Assembly: GCF_934636505.1 (NCBI RefSeq)
Contig: NZ_CAKUAL010000001.1
Location: 10,457-74,456, forward strand
Origin: an uncultured Ellagibacter sp.
Lineage (GTDB): Bacteria; Actinomycetota; Coriobacteriia; Coriobacteriales; Eggerthellaceae
DNA: 64,000 nt
Reading direction: 5' to 3'
Position 1 is the first letter of the stretch. Each line of letters opens with the position of its first letter. The notes under the pieces were generated by a model that was not told the origin of the DNA, did no database searches, and saw only the letters and a list, made by a program, of their open reading frames with translations. Shown here in pieces: positions 33,945-43,278 of this stretch. Both the position numbers and the translations under genes were made by a program.

Positions 33945-34553
33945 ATGAACCTTCGTACCGAACTTCCCACCGCTGAGAACTCCAGCAACTTCAACGCTGT
34001 CGCCAACGCCGCCACCAAGGCGGGCACCACGCTCGAGAACCTGAAGGCCGCGGTTGCGGGCGAGACCGGCGCTTCCGCCAAGTACGCCGCCTTCGCCAAG
34101 GCCGCCAAAGAGCAGGGCTTCGACCAGCTCGCACGTCTGTGGGAGGCAACTTCTGCTGCCGAGCAGATCCACATCAACCTCGAAGCTTCCCTCGTGGAGG
34201 CCGAAGATCCCTCCTACACCCGCCCGACCGCCGAGGCTCCGGCTCCCGAAGCCATCGACCTTAACCTGATCGCCTCCGCCAACGGCGAGATCTTCGAGAC
34301 CTCCGACATGTACCCCACCTTCATCAAGAAGGCGCAGGAAGAGGGCCACGCCAAGGCTATCAAGGTGTTCACCAGGGCAAAGCTTGCCGAGGCTGTTCAT
34401 GCCGAGAAGTATCTCGAGGCGTACAACAACATCGACGCCGCCGATGACGACGCGTACTACCTCTGCCCGGGCTGCGGCTACATCCACAAGGGCGAGGACT
34501 TCGAGAAGTGCCCGATCTGCGGCGTTCCGAAGGCGAAGTTCGAGCGCTTCTAG
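33945..34553 (+). CDS. rbr: rubrerythrin
   Basis: A 202-residue protein. The four-helix diiron domain has the E-x-x-Y/E-x-x-H style ligands: AAVAGETGASAKYAAFA (~38-54), TSAAEQIHI (~74-82) and KLAEAVHAEKY (~148-158). A rubredoxin-like C-terminal domain with YLCPGCGYIHKG and FEKCPICGVPK (~172-196) follows. It reduces hydrogen peroxide in anaerobes. It is monocistronic, with its own promoter and operator, and a terminator after it. Confidence 0.93.
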   Translation: MNLRTELPTAENSSNFNAVANAATKAGTTLENLKAAVAGETGASAKYAAFAKAAKEQGFDQLARLWEATSAAEQIHINLEASLVEAEDPSYTRPTAEAPAPEAIDLNLIASANGEIFETSDMYPTFIKKAQEEGHAKAIKVFTRAKLAEAVHAEKYLEAYNNIDAADDDAYYLCPGCGYIHKGEDFEKCPICGVPKAKFERF

Positions 34554-34677
34554 TTCTTCGCGGTGATGTGTGCGGCTTGCGGCAGGCGATCCCCGCGCAT
34601 CGCGGAAGGTGGGCGTTTTCCGCGCGGTTGCGGAATGTGAGCCGACTGCCGCAGCATCATGCGAGTGCGCTTCGGCG

Positions 34678-34693
34678 CGTTCCACGTGAAACA
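34678..34693. promoter_or_regulatory. parS-like site
   Basis: CGTTCCACGTGAAACA matches the ParB-binding consensus TGTTTCACGTGAAACA at 14 of 16 positions, and the Bacillus variant TGTTCCACGTGAAACA at 15 of 16. It lies in an intergenic region and is the only such site I found in the window. Confidence 0.55.
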
Positions 34694-34696
34694 TGC

Positions 34697-34724
34697 GAAG
34701 CCGAGTCCTTCGGGGCTCGGCTTC
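34697..34724 (+). terminator. terminator after rubrerythrin
   Basis: GAAGCCGAG / CTCGGCTTC stem (34697-34705, 34716-34724) with a 10-base loop, followed by TTCACTTTCT. Confidence 0.75.
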
Positions 34725-34816
34725 TTCACTTTCTGTGCAAATTGGCAACCCGTCGGAAGAGCGACTCTATAATCCTTGGATGAGACACGACACGAAGGGA
34801 CAGCACGCGCGATTCC

Positions 34817-36307
34817 ATGGCATTCGACCCGAATAAATTCTTCCTTACACGCGCCGTCAATGGGTGGTGCAATCGCCTCCTGGGCGCGGTGACGGAAGGC
34901 GAGCTCGCCGATCAGCCGGCCGAGTATGCTTCGCACCGCACCACGCGCGACTATATATGCAACACGCTCGGCACGAGCGCATGGGGCATGGTGTTCCCCG
35001 TCCTCACCATCGTGGTGACGCAGCTCGCGGGCGTTGAGCTCGCCGGCATGTTCTCGCTCGCCTTTGTCACGGGGTCGCTGCTCATGATCCTCGCGAACTA
35101 CGGCGTGCGCACCTACCAGATTTCCGACCTGGACGAGGCGCACTCGTTCTCGGATTATCAGCTCAACCGCTGGCTCACCTGCGCGGCGATGCTCGTTGTC
35201 GGGTGGATATATTGCGCCATCAGGGGTTATGCGGACGAGATGTTCACGATCAGCATGGGCGTGTACGTCTACAAGATGGTCGATGGTTTAGCCGACGTCT
35301 ACGAGGGGCGCCTCCAGCAGAAGGACAAGCTCTACCTTGCGGGCATCTCCCAGGCGTTTCGCTCGGTGCTCGTGCTCGCGGTGTTCTCCATCGCGCTGTT
35401 CGTCACGCGCAGCGTCAGCGTCTCCTGCATCGCAATGGCCGTTGCTGCGGGCATTTCGTTCATCGTGCTCACCTTGCCGCTCGCGATCTGGGAAACGCCC
35501 ACGTCGGCACGTGCGAGCTTCGACAGCGTCGTCGCGCTTTTCAGGCAGTGCGCCCCGTTGTTCGTCGCGCTGTTCCTCTACTCGCTCATCGACAACATGC
35601 CCAAGTTCGTCATGGAGGGCGTGCTTTCCTACGACAACCAGCTCTACTACAACGTGCTCTACTTCCCGGCCATGGGCATCCTGCTCACCGCGCAGCTCAT
35701 CTACAAGCCGATGCTCGTGAAGATGGCCGCCGTGTGGGCCGACCCCGAGAAGCGCAAGCGCTTCGACATGATCATCGTCGTGATCGTGGCGGTGATCGTG
35801 GGTATCACCGTCGTGATGGCGCTCATCATGGGCTGGATTGGCATCACGATTATGAGCTTCCTCTACGGTGTGGACTTCGAGCAGTTCCGCGGGCTTGTGT
35901 TCATCATGCTCGCTGCCGGCGGCGTCACTGCCTGCATCGATTTTCTCTATCAGGTGGTCACGGTGCTGCGCCAGCAGCGTACGGTGACGAAGCTTTACCT
36001 GATCACGTTCGGGTTCTCGCTGTTCGTTCCGATTCTGCTGGTGAATTTCACGGGGCTGCCGGGCGCCATCATCGGGTACCTCATTGTGATGTGCATCCTG
36101 CTTGTGCTTCTGGTTTGGGAATACGGGAAGGTCCGCATGGCCTTGGCCGAGCGCGACAAGCAGGCGGCCGCCGCGCACGCAACGCGCGTGGTCGGGCGCG
36201 TCGTGCCGACGGAAGATGTTTCCGCCGAGCGCGAGGGGCCTTCGCGTCCACGTCGCTCCCGCGACGCCTCCGCCGAGTTGCGCACATCTCGCACGCCGCG
36301 CCGGTAA
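34817..36307 (+). CDS. Wzx/MATE-like polysaccharide flippase
   Basis: A 496-residue membrane protein with about twelve to fourteen helices. Features of the polysaccharide biosynthesis/flippase fold: LGTSAWGMVFPVLTIVVTQ at the start, YGVRTYQISD, and FVALFLYSLIDNMPKFVM. The C-terminal ~50 residues are soluble and basic (RPRRSRDASAELRTSRTPRR). Such proteins flip lipid-linked glycans. The next genes are guaB and, further on, a GT4 transferase, so a small surface-glycan context is possible but not an operon. Confidence 0.8.
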   Translation: MAFDPNKFFLTRAVNGWCNRLLGAVTEGELADQPAEYASHRTTRDYICNTLGTSAWGMVFPVLTIVVTQLAGVELAGMFSLAFVTGSLLMILANYGVRTYQISDLDEAHSFSDYQLNRWLTCAAMLVVGWIYCAIRGYADEMFTISMGVYVYKMVDGLADVYEGRLQQKDKLYLAGISQAFRSVLVLAVFSIALFVTRSVSVSCIAMAVAAGISFIVLTLPLAIWETPTSARASFDSVVALFRQCAPLFVALFLYSLIDNMPKFVMEGVLSYDNQLYYNVLYFPAMGILLTAQLIYKPMLVKMAAVWADPEKRKRFDMIIVVIVAVIVGITVVMALIMGWIGITIMSFLYGVDFEQFRGLVFIMLAAGGVTACIDFLYQVVTVLRQQRTVTKLYLITFGFSLFVPILLVNFTGLPGAIIGYLIVMCILLVLLVWEYGKVRMALAERDKQAAAAHATRVVGRVVPTEDVSAEREGPSRPRRSRDASAELRTSRTPRR

Positions 36308-36508
36308 GCTTGAGCCGCGGGCCCCTCCTTTCGCCGGCAGGCCGGCCGCACGCCCCCAAGCTCCCGTCTCCAAGTTCTCCTCGCACCCTGCGTCATCTTT
36401 CCCTGGTGACGCGTCGCCTTCTCCTGCTCGCGCGTTAAGGGCTGGGGAATTTCTCCGAAAACGCAGGTATTTCGCCGCCGCGACCCGTGCAACCCGCGGC
36501 GGGGTGTC

Positions 36509-36514
36509 TATAAT
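36509..36514 (+). promoter_or_regulatory. -10 element of the guaB promoter
   Basis: A perfect TATAAT lies ~50 bases before the guaB start. The -35 (around 36487, GTGCAA) is poor. ACTATAGT follows at 36524-36531, a short palindrome. Confidence 0.5.
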
Positions 36515-36562
36515 GTCGAACAACACTATAGTCGTCCCCGTTCGCGAAGGAGCATATTCCCC

Positions 36563-38080
36563 ATGGCTTACTACTATGACGAGCCGTCACGCACGTTCAA
36601 CGAGTATCTTTTGGTGCCTGGTCACACGCCTGCTACGTGCATTCCGGCGTCGGTCAGCCTGAAAACGCCGCTCGTCAAGTATCGCAAGGGCGAAGAGGAG
36701 TGCCCGCTTTCGCTGAACATCCCGATGGTGTCCGCTATCATGGCCGCCGTCTCCGACGACAACATGGCCGTGGCCCTTGCCACCGAGGGCGGCCTTTCCT
36801 TCATCTACGGCAACCAGACCATCGAGCAGGAAGCCGCCATGGTCAAGCGCGTGAAGGATTACAAGGCCGGGTTCGTCGAGTCTGACGCCAACCTTTCCCC
36901 CGATATGACGCTCAATGAGGTCGTCGCGCTGAAGGAGGCCACCGACCACTCCACCATGCCCGTCACCGATGACGGTACGGCGCACGGTAAGCTGCTCGGT
37001 GTGGTCACCGAGCGCGATTACCGCCTTTCCCGCATGAGCGGCGACGAGAAGGTTTCCGAGTTCATGACCCCGCGCGAGAAGCTGATTGTGGCGCCGGCGG
37101 ACACTTCTCTTAAGGTTGCTAACGATATCATCTGGGATCACAAGCTGAACTCGCTGCCGCTCGTGAACGAAGACGACACGCTCGCCTACATGGTGTTCCG
37201 CAAGGACTACGATTCCCATAAGTCGAACCCCAATGAGATGCTCGATGCCCACAAGCGCTACATCGTGGGCGCCGGCATCAACTCCCGTGACTACGCCGAG
37301 CGCGTTCCCGCGCTGGTCGAGGCGGGCGCCGACGTGCTGTGCATCGACTCTTCCGAGGGCTATTCCGATTGGCAGAAGATGACGATCGAGTGGGTGCGTG
37401 AGCACTACGGCGACTCCGTGAAGATCGGCGCCGGCAACGTCGTCGACGGCGAGGGCTTCCGCTTCTTGGCCGAGGCGGGCGCGGACTTCGTGAAGATCGG
37501 CATCGGCGGCGGCTCCATCTGTATCACGCGCGAGACTAAGGGCATCGGCCGTGGTCAGGCGACGGCTACCATCGAGGTTGCCAAAGCGCGCGACGAGTAC
37601 TTCAAGGAAACTGGCATCTACGTGCCGATTTGCTCCGATGGCGGCATCGTCTACGACCACCACATCTCACTGGCCCTGGCTATGGGCGCCGACTTCGTCA
37701 TGCTCGGCCGTTACTTCGCGCGCTTCGACGAGTCCCCGTCGGCCAAGGTCATGGTGAATGGCACTTACATGAAGGAATACTGGGGCGAGGGTTCCGCTCG
37801 CGCCCGCAACTGGGGCCGTTACGACCTGGGCGGCAAGAAGAGCCTGTCGTTCGAAGAGGGCGTCGATTCCTACGTGCCCTACGCTGGCCCGCTTAAGGAC
37901 AACATTGCGGTCACGTTGCTCAAGATCAAGTCGACCATGTGCAACTGCGGCGCGCTCACCATCCCCGAGTTCCAGGACAAGGCCAAGCTCACGGTGATCA
38001 GCTCCACGTCTATCGTCGAGGGCGGCGCGCACGATGTCCTTCTGAAGGACAAGGCTCCCTACGCTTCCAACATGAGGTAA
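36563..38080 (+). CDS. guaB: IMP dehydrogenase
   Basis: A 505-residue enzyme that oxidises IMP to XMP, the first committed step to GMP. The barrel carries [17 protein letters not shown] and [16 protein letters not shown]. The active-site loop [20 protein letters not shown] has the catalytic Cys near 320, and the flap [13 protein letters not shown] follows. Two CBS domains are inserted at ~95-215 ([34 protein letters not shown]). The wording of the active-site loop (ICITRE) and length match the longer IMPDH type. A strong terminator follows. Confidence 0.93.
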   Translation: MAYYYDEPSRTFNEYLLVPGHTPATCIPASVSLKTPLVKYRKGEEECPLSLNIPMVSAIMAAVSDDNMAVALATEGGLSFIYGNQTIEQEAAMVKRVKDYKAGFVESDANLSPDMTLNEVVALKEATDHSTMPVTDDGTAHGKLLGVVTERDYRLSRMSGDEKVSEFMTPREKLIVAPADTSLKVANDIIWDHKLNSLPLVNEDDTLAYMVFRKDYDSHKSNPNEMLDAHKRYIVGAGINSRDYAERVPALVEAGADVLCIDSSEGYSDWQKMTIEWVREHYGDSVKIGAGNVVDGEGFRFLAEAGADFVKIGIGGGSICITRETKGIGRGQATATIEVAKARDEYFKETGIYVPICSDGGIVYDHHISLALAMGADFVMLGRYFARFDESPSAKVMVNGTYMKEYWGEGSARARNWGRYDLGGKKSLSFEEGVDSYVPYAGPLKDNIAVTLLKIKSTMCNCGALTIPEFQDKAKLTVISSTSIVEGGAHDVLLKDKAPYASNMR

Positions 38081-38186
38081 GCGAGCTTCATCGGGCCTTT
38101 GATCGGCGGAATAGGCTGCCGCGAGGGAGCCCGATGCTTGGTCTTGACAAGATAGCGGATTGTCGGCGAGCCGGCGGTCCGCTGAG

Positions 38187-38224
38187 GCATAAAGAAAGCG
38201 ACCTCCTGGTCGCTTTCTTTATGC
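38187..38224. terminator. strong bidirectional terminator
   Basis: GCATAAAGAAAGCGAC / GTCGCTTTCTTTATGC, a perfect 16-bp stem with a 6-base loop, located between the convergent guaB and glycosyltransferase genes. T-rich stretches within both arms allow use from either strand. Confidence 0.85.
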
Positions 38225-38257
38225 CATGACACGAAAACGGTGCGTTTTGGCTCGCTG

Positions 38258-39484
38258 CTACGCAATCAACTTCTCCGCGAGTCCTGCCCAGGTCACGCGC
38301 TCGATCCCTGCGAAATCGGCGGCACTCGGCGCAGGTGCCGCTGCGGCGGCGTCGAGCGCTTTGGCCAAACGTTGCTCGAAAGCGGGCAGATCGTCCGCTA
38401 CGGGCTCGTCGACGCTCTCCATGCGCGGGGGCTCGACATACCACACGGGCGCCGCGGGGATGTTCGCGGAAATCCAGGGGCGGATGCCGGGCAGGTCGGT
38501 CACCACGGCCTTGCATCCGCAGGCGAGCGCCTCGATCACCACGAGCGGCAAGCCCTCGAAAAACGACGGCAGCACGAACACGTCGGAGTTGCGATATATT
38601 CCGGCAAGCTGGTTTTGGTCGACCTTTCCTGGGAAGGCGAATCGATAGGGCGACGCATCGGCCTGCTCGCGCAGCTCGGCATATTCGCGCTCGTCGTTAT
38701 AGCCTCCGACCAGGTTGAACGTAATATCGGGCGGTGCCGTTTCCAACAGTTTCGCGCAGCGGATGAGGCTTTCCACGCCCTTTTTCCGCCAAATCTTGCC
38801 GACGTAGAGGAAGCGGGCGGGCGTGCCCTCAACGTGAGGCGTGCGGTTTGTCGGGTTGAAGGGCTTATCATTGTATCCCGAGCCCACAACGCGCACGCGC
38901 TTCTCGGGTACGCCGTACATCTCTTCAATCTCGCGCTTCTGCGGTTCGTGCAGTGCAAAGATGCAGTCGAGTGCGCGCACGCCTTCGACGATGAACTCGC
39001 GTTCGAGCGAGTGCTTTCCCATCTGGCGCAAATCGGTGCTGTGGCAGATGCCGCGCACGTTCGGGCACGTGAACCCCCTCGCCTCGGCAACCTCGCGTAC
39101 GCAGCGCACGGCGACGCCGCACGCCAGATACAGGTGGTGGCAGAGCACCACGTCGGGGAACTTCTCCTCGCATGCTTCGCGAATCGCCTGGTCGAAAGCA
39201 CGTTTGAACTTCTCGCACATCTCGGGCGTCATGTCGCGATAGCGTGTTGCCTCGTATGGCATCTGATCGCTCATGCCGCACACGGGGAAGGGCAGCTCGG
39301 GCGTGCGGAAGCGCACGGGATGGAAGACGACGCCTTCGGGGAGGGTCACGTTGTCGGAAATGTCGATGCCGGCAACGAGCGTCACTTCGTGTCCCGCCGA
39401 CGAAAATGCGCGCACTGTTTCGGCGACGTAGACGCCGCTTCCGGTGCTGTCGGGCTTTTGCGCAGTGATGACCAGGATGTTCAT
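38258..39484 (-). CDS. glycosyltransferase family 4
   Basis: A 408-residue GT-B transferase. The N-terminal domain begins NILVITAQKPDSTGSGVYV, with the acceptor-side G-G-x-x-V loop. The C-terminal donor-binding part has RFLYVGKIWRKKGVESLI and the E-x7-E motif FEGLPLVVIEALACG (~310-324). It probably uses a nucleotide sugar to build surface glycan. Downstream of engB on the same strand (76-base gap). Confidence 0.88.
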   Translation of the reverse strand: MNILVITAQKPDSTGSGVYVAETVRAFSSAGHEVTLVAGIDISDNVTLPEGVVFHPVRFRTPELPFPVCGMSDQMPYEATRYRDMTPEMCEKFKRAFDQAIREACEEKFPDVVLCHHLYLACGVAVRCVREVAEARGFTCPNVRGICHSTDLRQMGKHSLEREFIVEGVRALDCIFALHEPQKREIEEMYGVPEKRVRVVGSGYNDKPFNPTNRTPHVEGTPARFLYVGKIWRKKGVESLIRCAKLLETAPPDITFNLVGGYNDEREYAELREQADASPYRFAFPGKVDQNQLAGIYRNSDVFVLPSFFEGLPLVVIEALACGCKAVVTDLPGIRPWISANIPAAPVWYVEPPRMESVDEPVADDLPAFEQRLAKALDAAAAAPAPSAADFAGIERVTWAGLAEKLIA

Positions 39485-39559
39485 GCGGCGTTTCCTCCCA
39501 AAAGCGCGGCAACCCTCCGCGGTCGTCCGCTCACGTAATCTTTGTTGCGTCCTCGGTGA

Positions 39560-40147
39560 CTAAGCTTCGGCGACGTAGGAATCGATCAGGCGTCGCAGCT
39601 CGTCGATGCCTGTGCCGTTTGAGGAGGACGTCACCACGAAGGGGATGTCCTTCGGCAAATCGAGCTTCTTGCGGATGGCAGACGCCTGTTTCCCTGCCGC
39701 TTGCTTCGAGAGCTTGTCGGCTTTCGTGAGGGCGATCGCGAAGGGAAAGTCGTTTTCCCAGAGGAATTTTGCCATGTGCATGTCGAGCGCCGAGGGATCG
39801 TGGCGGATGTCGACGAGCGACACAACCAGGGCGAAGCGTCGGTCTTGGTTGAAGTAGCCCTCGATCAGCTCCGACCAGCGGCCCTTCTCCGACTTCGCTA
39901 CCTTTGCGTAGCCGTAGCCGGGCAGGTCGACGAAATCGGTGCCGTCGACGTCGTAGAAGTTGATTGTGGCGGTTTTGCCCGGCGTTTGCGACACCTTGGC
40001 CAGGCCCTTTCGGTACATGAGCTTGTTCAAAAGGGATGATTTCCCCACGTTCGAGCGCCCGGCGAACGAGACTTCGGGGCGGGTCGACTCGGGAATCTGC
40101 GACGAGGTGCCGTAAGCTGCCTTGAACGATGCGATGTGATAATTCAT
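39560..40147 (-). CDS. engB: ribosome-biogenesis GTPase EngB (YsxC/YihA)
   Basis: A 195-residue GTPase. G1 GRSNVGKS (~30-37), G2 T in KTATINFY, G3 DLPGYGYAKV (~73-82), G4 TKADK (~141-145) and G5 SSS (~173). The length and the FAGRSNVGKSSLLN signature are diagnostic. It assists 50S subunit assembly and is usually essential. ATG 40147. Confidence 0.95.
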   Translation of the reverse strand: MNYHIASFKAAYGTSSQIPESTRPEVSFAGRSNVGKSSLLNKLMYRKGLAKVSQTPGKTATINFYDVDGTDFVDLPGYGYAKVAKSEKGRWSELIEGYFNQDRRFALVVSLVDIRHDPSALDMHMAKFLWENDFPFAIALTKADKLSKQAAGKQASAIRKKLDLPKDIPFVVTSSSNGTGIDELRRLIDSYVAEA

Positions 40148-40220
40148 GGGGATGCCTCTCTTTACGCGTATGCACTCATGGTATCAGAAAGCGGCCGCGC
40201 CTTGACCTCGCGACCCGACC

Positions 40221-40306
40221 GAGGGCTCTTCGGCGGCGTCCACAATGCGAGTTCCGCAGCGCAGCGAGGACTGTCTGATCGACTGGGCGTTGCTGTAGAG
40301 CCCCTC
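40221..40306 (-). repeat. third copy of palindromic repeat R
   Basis: Reverse-strand copy of the unit at 17822-17998: on the minus strand it reads ...AACGCCCAGTCGATCAGACA, then GTCCTCGCTGCGCTGCGGAA and CGCCGCCGAAGAGCCCTC. Ends GAGGGCTC / GAGCCCCTC are inverted. It lies between engB and the LytTR regulator. Confidence 0.8.
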
Positions 40307-40409
40307 AAATTGTCCCCCTCATGCTTCTCGCGGCGGCGCGCCAAACTCGGACCTTTCGGGTATACTCGATATCATTCAGGGGAAAGCGAGCGAAAGTAGG
40401 TTTGCAAAC

Positions 40410-41195
40410 ATGCCTTCCTACACGGTTTGCATAGTCGAAGACAACGCAGAGTGCGCGGCGGCGCTCATCGACAGGGTTGCGGCTTCGCCTTTCTCGGAAG
40501 GCTTGGTCATACACGAGATGGCTTCCCGCGCCGAACTCGAGTCCTTCGTCTCCGAAGGCCGCGCAATCGACATTCTCATCACCGACATCAACTTGGGGAC
40601 TGACGCCGCAGACGGCATCTCCATGGTGCGTGACCTGTTCCCGACGGGCTCGAAAACCCAGGTCATCTACGCAACTGGTTACATCGAGTACTGTACGCCC
40701 GTCTATGAAACGCAACACGTGTACTTCCTGGTTAAGCCCATCAGGCAAAGCGCCCTCGACGACGCCCTGAAAAAGGCGCTGGAGAATCTTGCGGGTCAAA
40801 ATGTGCAGGATGGGCAGACCGAACAGGTGGGTCAGGGCGCGCGTGCCGATGTCCCCCCGAAATCGTTCCCCTGCGCGCTCACATTCAATGTGCGCGGTCG
40901 GACGATTGTGGTCGACGCCGATCGCATCGAGTATCTGGAAAGCGAGCGCCGCAAGCTGCGGTTGCACACCGACGGCGGTGTTATGGAAGTGTACTGCTCG
41001 CTCGCAGATGCTCAGGCCATGCTGCCCGAAGGATTCGTGCGGTGCCATAAGAGCTTCGTGGTGAATCTTGCCGACGTTGTGGAAATCGGCAAAGACGACA
41101 TTCTTGCGAAATCCGGCTCGCGCGTTCCTATGAGCCAGAAACGGCGCCACGAGGTGAAAGAGGCGCTGCTCGATTACCTGAAAGCGCGAGCGTAG
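40410..41195 (+). CDS. LytTR-family response regulator (AgrA/ComE-like)
   Basis: A 261-residue regulator. The receiver domain has EDN acidic residues (~8-10), ILITDINLGT (Asp ~59), ATGY and LVKPIRQ (Lys ~109). A Gln/Gly linker (~130-150) leads to the LytTR DNA-binding domain (~155-258) with IEYLESERRKLRLHT, GFVRCHKSFVVNLADVVEI and MSQKRRHEVKEALLDYL. It is followed after four bases by the sensor genes; probably one operon of three. Confidence 0.9.
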   Translation: MPSYTVCIVEDNAECAAALIDRVAASPFSEGLVIHEMASRAELESFVSEGRAIDILITDINLGTDAADGISMVRDLFPTGSKTQVIYATGYIEYCTPVYETQHVYFLVKPIRQSALDDALKKALENLAGQNVQDGQTEQVGQGARADVPPKSFPCALTFNVRGRTIVVDADRIEYLESERRKLRLHTDGGVMEVYCSLADAQAMLPEGFVRCHKSFVVNLADVVEIGKDDILAKSGSRVPMSQKRRHEVKEALLDYLKARA

Positions 41196-41199
41196 GAAG

Positions 41200-42192
41200 A
41201 TGGACGTTCTGGCGTTCGGTCTGCCTTGGGAAAACATCGTTGTCGATTTAGTTGGGTACCTACCGGTTCAGATCTTGTACGGCTACGTGATGACGCGGCT
41301 TTTGGACATCCCGCGCCCGGCCCTCTTCGTGGTGGCGTATTCCATCTGCTCCTTTTTGGTGGTGCCGTTTTCCTCGCTGATCGGCATGCCCCTTTTCGGC
41401 CTGATGGAGGCTCTGCTCTGCGCGACCCCTGCGCTTTTAGCGCGCGATAGGGCGCTTCACTGCGTGATTATCGTCGCATCGTCGATCGTCGCCGTTGCCA
41501 TCGCTTACCTCGCATTCCTTCTCCTTTGGATGCTTGTCGCTGACGATTCCTTCAGCTACCAGGAGAAATACGCGCGACTTGCCGGCTATGCGGTGGCGTC
41601 CGGTCTCCATCTGATCGTGCTCGACGCGCTGTTCGTGCTGCTCCGTCGCACCCAAAGCCGGTGGCTGACCCCCGAAGTGAAGCGCTATACCGGTGAGGGA
41701 ACGAAGTACTTTATATGGTTTCCCCTGCTCCAAGTGCCTTTCTTGCTGATTGCGCTTATAGGCATTGGAACGGCCGCCGCGTGGAACCCGCTGCTTGTCG
41801 TGGGCGTTCTGCTCATGGGCGTCTTCTTTCTCGTGTCCGACCTTGTCCTGTTCCGCGCGATCGACGACTTCGTGCTCGAACAGTTTGAGGCTCTTCGCAT
41901 CGAGGTCCTCGAACGGCAGCTCGACGAAGAACTCAAGCTGTTCGACGACCTTTCCGCCCTTCTCGAGAATTCCGCTCAACTACGCCACGACCTGCACAAC
42001 CATCTGCAGATTATCGAGATGCTCGCGTCGCGTGGTGAATTCGACGTCGCCCGCGAGCATGTTCGCAATCTTCTTGGGGAAATCGAGAGCATGGACGCCC
42101 GAGATGGCTCGGTAATCCTTCGCTCTAAGGCCGCCCTTTCTGCCGCATCGCCGCTTTGCGAACCCGCCGCATTGTCGAGCGATAGGGCGTAG
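41200..42192 (+). CDS. membrane sensor with HPK10-type phosphoacceptor but no ATPase domain
   Basis: A 330-residue protein. About six to seven helices fill residues 1-225, then a coiled stretch (ALRIEVLERQLDEELKLFDD). The dimerisation/phosphoacceptor helix follows: LRHDLHNHLQIIEMLASRGE with His near 263, the H-D-x-x-N-H pattern of AgrC-type (HPK10) kinases. The protein then ends after ~45 residues without N, G1 or G2 boxes. The stop is followed at once by a second sensor protein that has the ATPase. Suggests a split kinase working in trans. A peptide signal is plausible for this class, but no AgrD/AgrB is nearby. Confidence 0.8.
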   Translation: MDVLAFGLPWENIVVDLVGYLPVQILYGYVMTRLLDIPRPALFVVAYSICSFLVVPFSSLIGMPLFGLMEALLCATPALLARDRALHCVIIVASSIVAVAIAYLAFLLLWMLVADDSFSYQEKYARLAGYAVASGLHLIVLDALFVLLRRTQSRWLTPEVKRYTGEGTKYFIWFPLLQVPFLLIALIGIGTAAAWNPLLVVGVLLMGVFFLVSDLVLFRAIDDFVLEQFEALRIEVLERQLDEELKLFDDLSALLENSAQLRHDLHNHLQIIEMLASRGEFDVAREHVRNLLGEIESMDARDGSVILRSKAALSAASPLCEPAALSSDRA

Positions 42193-42207
42193 GGTCAGGT
42201 GAATGCT

Positions 42208-43200
42208 ATGGACGCGCTTTCCGTTATCTCTCTTTCGCTTACCGTTGCCGTGCTGGTCGCGATGACGGTGAAGGCCGCCATCCTGTGCCGCCGACTGACC
42301 CGCACGTCGTCTCGCTACCTGCTATCTTGCATGTTGTTCCCCGCAAGCCAGATCGTCTGCGTGGCTGGAATCGCGGCGGCGACGATGCTCCTCCGCCTGA
42401 GTCCGGCGACGCTCTTCTTGGCGCTTACGCTGGGCGTGGCATGCATCCCCCTCGATTCATTGCTGTTCACCGCGCTGGGGAAGGCCGAGCATGCCGATGC
42501 CCTTCGCGAACAGGCGCGCCTGCTCGAGGCGCAGATCGACGCCGAGCGCATGGGCGCTCGCGGGCTTGTCTCCGTGGGAAACGAGGCGCGCGACATCCGC
42601 AGGAAGATCGCCGAGCAGCTTCACGAACTCGATGCGCAGCTTTCCCGAGGAGAAGTCGCCTCAAGTGGGCAGCGCGTGGACGAGATCATCGTGCTTGCGG
42701 GCAGGAAATCGCTGCGCGTGTGCGACCATGTCGCCCTCGATGCGCTGATGTCGCTCAAGATGCGGGAATTCAAGGCGAAGGGCGTCAACATGGAGTGCTC
42801 GCTGAAGGTTCCTGCCGAGGTGTCGATTTCCAACTCCGAGCTGTGCGCCCTCGTGTCGAACATGCTCGACAACGCGCTCAACGCCTGTGAAGATGTCGAC
42901 CGCGGCAAGCGCTTCGTGGTTTTCAGGGCTTCCGTCAAAGGTTCGTACCTCGTGCTCGATATGCGCAACAGCAAGTCGGCGTCGGAAGGGGGCGAGGGTC
43001 GTGAAACGACGCGCCGCGGAATTCTCGGCAGAATCAGGTTCGCCGAGGAGCAGACGAGCGGCGGCTCCCTCGCTGAGCACGGTTGGGGACTGTCCGTCAT
43101 CGATACAATCGTGCAGCGCTACGACGGGGCGGTTTCCCTCGAACGCTCCAAGGGTGGGTTCCGCATGTCGGTAATGGTCGACCTAGCGGCGCAAACGTAG
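42208..43200 (+). CDS. membrane sensor with GHKL ATPase but degenerate phosphoacceptor helix
   Basis: A 330-residue protein. Two to three helices (~5-85), a coiled stretch (ALREQARLLEAQIDAERMG), then a DHp-like helix where the expected H-D-x-x-N-H is replaced by ARDIRRKI (~127-134). The GHKL ATPase is complete: N box VSNMLDNALNAC (~216-226), G box GWGLSVIDTIVQRYDG (~293). The lost His and retained ATPase mirror the neighbour, which keeps the His and lacks the ATPase. ATG 42208 has AGGTG six bases upstream; GTG 42199 is less likely. Confidence 0.8.
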   Translation: MDALSVISLSLTVAVLVAMTVKAAILCRRLTRTSSRYLLSCMLFPASQIVCVAGIAAATMLLRLSPATLFLALTLGVACIPLDSLLFTALGKAEHADALREQARLLEAQIDAERMGARGLVSVGNEARDIRRKIAEQLHELDAQLSRGEVASSGQRVDEIIVLAGRKSLRVCDHVALDALMSLKMREFKAKGVNMECSLKVPAEVSISNSELCALVSNMLDNALNACEDVDRGKRFVVFRASVKGSYLVLDMRNSKSASEGGEGRETTRRGILGRIRFAEEQTSGGSLAEHGWGLSVIDTIVQRYDGAVSLERSKGGFRMSVMVDLAAQT

Positions 43201-43222
43201 CCGGCGAGCGCTCTGGATGCGC

Positions 43223-43228
43223 TACAAT
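43223..43228 (+). promoter_or_regulatory. -10 element of the leuS promoter
   Basis: TACAAT about 50 bases before leuS; the upstream -35 is not clear. There is no room for a T-box leader in the 78-base gap. Confidence 0.4.
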
Positions 43229-43278
43229 ATATAGTCGCGTTTTTACCCAGCGAGAATGAAAACGAGAAGGCAGCAACC

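Noticed and set aside
40148..40409. AgrD-like peptide gene near the LytTR/kinase operon
   Set aside because: The short frames there are explained by palindromic repeat R copy 3; no leader peptide with a processing motif and no AgrB protease.
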